Of a stretch of 14,670 nt of DNA, positions 12,431-14,670 are shown piece after piece. Each line of letters begins with the position of its first letter. Within the stretch, counting starts at the first letter, position 1. This stretch comes from Clostridia bacterium. Its GTDB lineage: Bacteria; Bacillota; Clostridia; Oscillospirales; CAG-272. The notes below the pieces were generated by a model. It had not been told where the DNA came from and made no database searches. It saw only the letters and a list, made by a program, of their open reading frames with translations. Where the stretch lies: the NCBI GenBank assembly GCA_024404475.1, contig JAKSPV010000020.1:1-14670 (forward strand), in the 5' to 3' direction. Both the position numbers and the translations under genes were made by a program.

Positions 12431-14670
12431 TCTTTTTTCTCCGGCGTGTCCGGCCAGACGAACTCCGGCAGGGGCTTCTCCGAAAGACCTTCGATGAAAG
12501 CGGTGATCTCGCCGCTGACGCGCCGCATCTCGTCCTCGAACTCACGGGCAGACATCCGGAGCACGCCCGCCGTCACGGCGGTGACCTGGATCAGTCCGTC
12601 GGAGGTGACGACGCGGACGTCGTAATCGCGGCCGATCTCACGGAGAAGTTTCTCCACGTAGGCGTCGGCGGTCTCGCCCTCCTTCGTATAGACGACGCGG
12701 ACACCGGACTGCTCCGTTTTCTCCCCGATGCTGCCCTTGACGCGGTAGCCGTCGAAGACGACGACGGGATGCACGCCCGTGTAGGCGGCGTAGTTGACGA
12801 GGAGCTCCGTCAGCACTTCCCTCGCGCGCGGCAGATCGACCGCGGCGAGTTCGCGGAGCGTATCCCACGCGAAGATCACGTTGTAGCCGTCCACGAGAAG
12901 GTATTTCTCCCGGCGGGAGGGCTTGTATTTCGGCGGCTTGGCGTCATAGACGGTGCGCTCGCCGTAAGAGCGGCGGCGGATCGGCCCGAACTCGCGAAGC
13001 ATGATCGCCTCGATCTCGCGCGGATCGACAGCGGGTTTCTCCTTTGCGGGGCGCGGTTTTGGCGCCTCCCCGCGGCGCTTCAGGGCGGGCTCGAGATCCA
13101 TGTACTTCTCGACCTCGTTCCACTTGACCGGGAAGCCCGCGCCATGGGCACAGAAGACGGAATCCGGCGTGTGGCGGAGATCCGCCTCGGGATCGTACCC
13201 GGCCGCGGCGACGACCTCATCGGTATTATGGCACGGTGCGTAACCGTCCGGCAGGAGCGACAGCGAGCCGCGTCCGCGGGTGTACGCCGTGACCTCGCGC
13301 ATGTAGTTCCGCATTTCGGAGACGGGCGCATGCCCGGTGAGAATGGAAAAGTCTCCCTCCGTTTCCGGCGGCGCGAACGTGCCGGACATCTGCCGGACAT
13401 CCGTGATCGCGCGGCCGATCTGCTCGGTCGGGACGGTCAGGCGGAACGCATAGACCGGCTCGAGAAGCGCGCCGCCGGCGCGCATCAGTCCCTGCCGCAC
13501 GGCGCGGTAGGTCGCCTCGCGGAAGTCGCCTCCCTCGGTGTGCTTCTGGTGCGCGCGGCCGGTGAGCAGCGTGATCTTGAGGTCGGTCAGCGGCGCGCCG
13601 GTGAGAATGCCGCGGTGGCGGCGCTCGCTGAGATGCGTGAGAACAAGGCGCTGCCAGGAAAGCCCGAGCTGTTCCTCCGGGCAGGCGGTGTCGAAGATAA
13701 GTCCCGTGCCGATCGGCTGCGGCTCGAGAAGCAGATGCACCTCGGCGTAGTGGCGAAGCGGCTCGAAATGGCCGACGCCCTCGGCGACGGAGGCGGCAGT
13801 TTCGCGGTAGAGGATGCGCGGCTCGCCGAACGAGATCTTCACACCGAAACGGTCTTCAACGAGGTGCGTAAGCGTTTCCGTCTGCACCTCGCCCATAAGC
13901 CGGACGGTGATCTCGCCGAGGCGCTCGTCGAAAGCAACGTGGAGCGTCGGATCTTCTTCTTCGAGCTCCCGCATTTTCGGGAGCATCTGACGCTCGTCCG
14001 TGCCGGCAGGCAGTATCACGCGGTAGGAAAGAACGGGCTCGAGGACGGCGGCGCTGTCATCCGGCTCCGTTCCGAGCCCCTGCCCGGCGAACGTGCCGGA
14101 AAGTCCGGTCACGGCGGCGACGCCGCCGATTTCCAAATGCTCGACAGCCGCTTTCTTCTCGCCGGAGAACAGGCGGATCTGTGAGATCTTCTCCGTCACG
14201 GGCGCGTCGGCGCCGAGGGGCGTATACGTCACGGCGTCGCGGACGGCGAGCGAGCCGCCCGTCAGTTTGAGATGCGTCTGGCGCGCGCCCTTTTCGTCGT
14301 GCGTGATCTTATAGACGACGGCGCCGAAGAGCGGCGACGGGGCGGCGGCCACCGTGTAGCGGTCGAGCGCGTCGAGAAGCCGGTCAACACCGACGTCACG
14401 GAGCGCCGAGCCGAAGAAGCACGGGGTAAGTTTGCCCTCGCGGACAAGCCGGGCAACGTCGCCGTCCGAGACTTCCCCGCCGGCAACTACGTTTTCGAGC
14501 AGCGCTTCGTCGAGCAGCGCGACGGATTCCGCCGTTTCGGCAGTCATCCCGCCGTCCGGGAAACGGACGGCGCCGGGGATCAGCTTCTGCACCTCCGTCA
14601 TCAGCTCGTCGGGCGATTTGCCGGGCAGGTCGGTCTTATTGAAGAAGACGAACGTCGGGATCGAGCGGCG
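12427..14670 (-). CDS. EF-G/TetM-like translational GTPase fused to a C-terminal Rae1/YacP-like NYN nuclease domain; 5' end beyond window
   Basis: The frame is open to the right edge with 747 residues visible; about 110-120 N-terminal residues (GTPase motifs G1-G3) are missing, judged against TetM. Visible, numbering from the edge: G4 motif IPTFVFFNKTD (N11-D14), G5 GSALRDVG (about 87-94), domain II (about 111-203), domain III starting EPVLSYRVILPAG (about 210), the LGEITVRLMGEVQ helix, domain IV with GGDFREAT (380-387), domain V with RLTVPTEQIGRA (about 410) and a tail block FCAHGAGF (506-513). A basic, proline-rich linker (about 531-585) leads to an NYN domain: YLLVDGYNVI (D594), VVFDGYRVKG (D640), TKEGETADAYVEKL (D669) and VVTSDGL (D691). 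These are the acidic active-site positions of the family. The NYN part resembles B. subtilis YacP/Rae1, which cuts mRNA in the ribosomal A site. Inference: a ribosome-docked, GTP-controlled mRNA nuclease. Confidence 0.9.
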   Translation of the reverse strand, partial: RRSIPTFVFFNKTDLPGKSPDELMTEVQKLIPGAVRFPDGGMTAETAESVALLDEALLENVVAGGEVSDGDVARLVREGKLTPCFFGSALRDVGVDRLLDALDRYTVAAAPSPLFGAVVYKITHDEKGARQTHLKLTGGSLAVRDAVTYTPLGADAPVTEKISQIRLFSGEKKAAVEHLEIGGVAAVTGLSGTFAGQGLGTEPDDSAAVLEPVLSYRVILPAGTDERQMLPKMRELEEEDPTLHVAFDERLGEITVRLMGEVQTETLTHLVEDRFGVKISFGEPRILYRETAASVAEGVGHFEPLRHYAEVHLLLEPQPIGTGLIFDTACPEEQLGLSWQRLVLTHLSERRHRGILTGAPLTDLKITLLTGRAHQKHTEGGDFREATYRAVRQGLMRAGGALLEPVYAFRLTVPTEQIGRAITDVRQMSGTFAPPETEGDFSILTGHAPVSEMRNYMREVTAYTRGRGSLSLLPDGYAPCHNTDEVVAAAGYDPEADLRHTPDSVFCAHGAGFPVKWNEVEKYMDLEPALKRRGEAPKPRPAKEKPAVDPREIEAIMLREFGPIRRRSYGERTVYDAKPPKYKPSRREKYLLVDGYNVIFAWDTLRELAAVDLPRAREVLTELLVNYAAYTGVHPVVVFDGYRVKGSIGEKTEQSGVRVVYTKEGETADAYVEKLLREIGRDYDVRVVTSDGLIQVTAVTAGVLRMSAREFEDEMRRVSGEITAFIEGLSEKPLPEFVWPDTPEKKE

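Noticed and set aside
12769..14184. Long open frame (471 codons) on the plus strand opposite the GTPase-NYN gene
   Set aside because: Typical antisense shadow of a GC-rich gene; the minus-strand protein has clear conserved motifs throughout the same stretch.
12427..14670. Tetracycline resistance gene
   Set aside because: The GTPase part is TetM-like, but the domain IV tip motif differs and an NYN nuclease domain is attached; calling it a resistance gene is not supported.

Overview
The window looks like a chromosomal segment of an endospore-forming member of the Clostridia with fairly high GC, probably an uncultured gut-type lineage. Two adjacent sporulation genes (gpr, spoIIP), a DUF4364 protein, consensus-like sigma-A promoters, strong AGGAGG-type ribosome binding sites and T-tailed hairpin terminators all point to the Firmicutes. 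The exact family cannot be fixed from this sequence. I see no rRNA, tRNA, CRISPR array, transposase, phage gene or attachment site.

Layout, left to right. (1) 1-260, minus: N-terminal part of a DUF4364 protein. (2) 300-332: minus-strand terminator serving the large orphan peptide-binding lipoprotein at 350-2470 (minus), whose promoter lies at 2542-2570. (3) 2642-5114, plus: sporulation cluster with a sigma-F-like promoter, the germination protease gpr, the peptidoglycan hydrolase spoIIP and a small membrane protein whose start overlaps the spoIIP stop. (4) 5095-5940, minus: HAD-IIA phosphatase, convergent with the small membrane protein; its terminator lies inside that protein's first codons. 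(5) 6091-7158, plus: a type II pantothenate kinase carrying an N-terminal XRE DNA-binding domain, divergent from the phosphatase. (6) 7208-9261, minus: a PHP phosphoesterase followed by homoserine dehydrogenase, a likely two-gene operon. (7) 9495-10445, plus: SPFH/prohibitin-like membrane protein, divergent from the PHP gene. (8) 10571-11824, plus: one-piece ThrE-type threonine/serine exporter behind a perfect consensus promoter that has a palindrome between -35 and -10. (9) 11904-12386, plus: mscL. (10) 12427-14670, minus, cut by the right edge: an EF-G/TetM-like translational GTPase fused at its C-terminus to a Rae1/YacP-like NYN ribonuclease domain.

Gene cooperation. gpr and spoIIP act at different stages of the spore cycle, and their adjacency is conserved in Firmicutes. 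Homoserine dehydrogenase makes the precursor of threonine, and a threonine/serine exporter lies 2.1 kb away, but the two are separately transcribed. The two most unusual proteins are the ribosome-GTPase/A-site-nuclease fusion and the DNA-binding pantothenate kinase. The latter has the design of an enzyme that could also report CoA status to its own promoter. Transcription units are short, each with its own promoter, and convergent pairs share bidirectional terminators.
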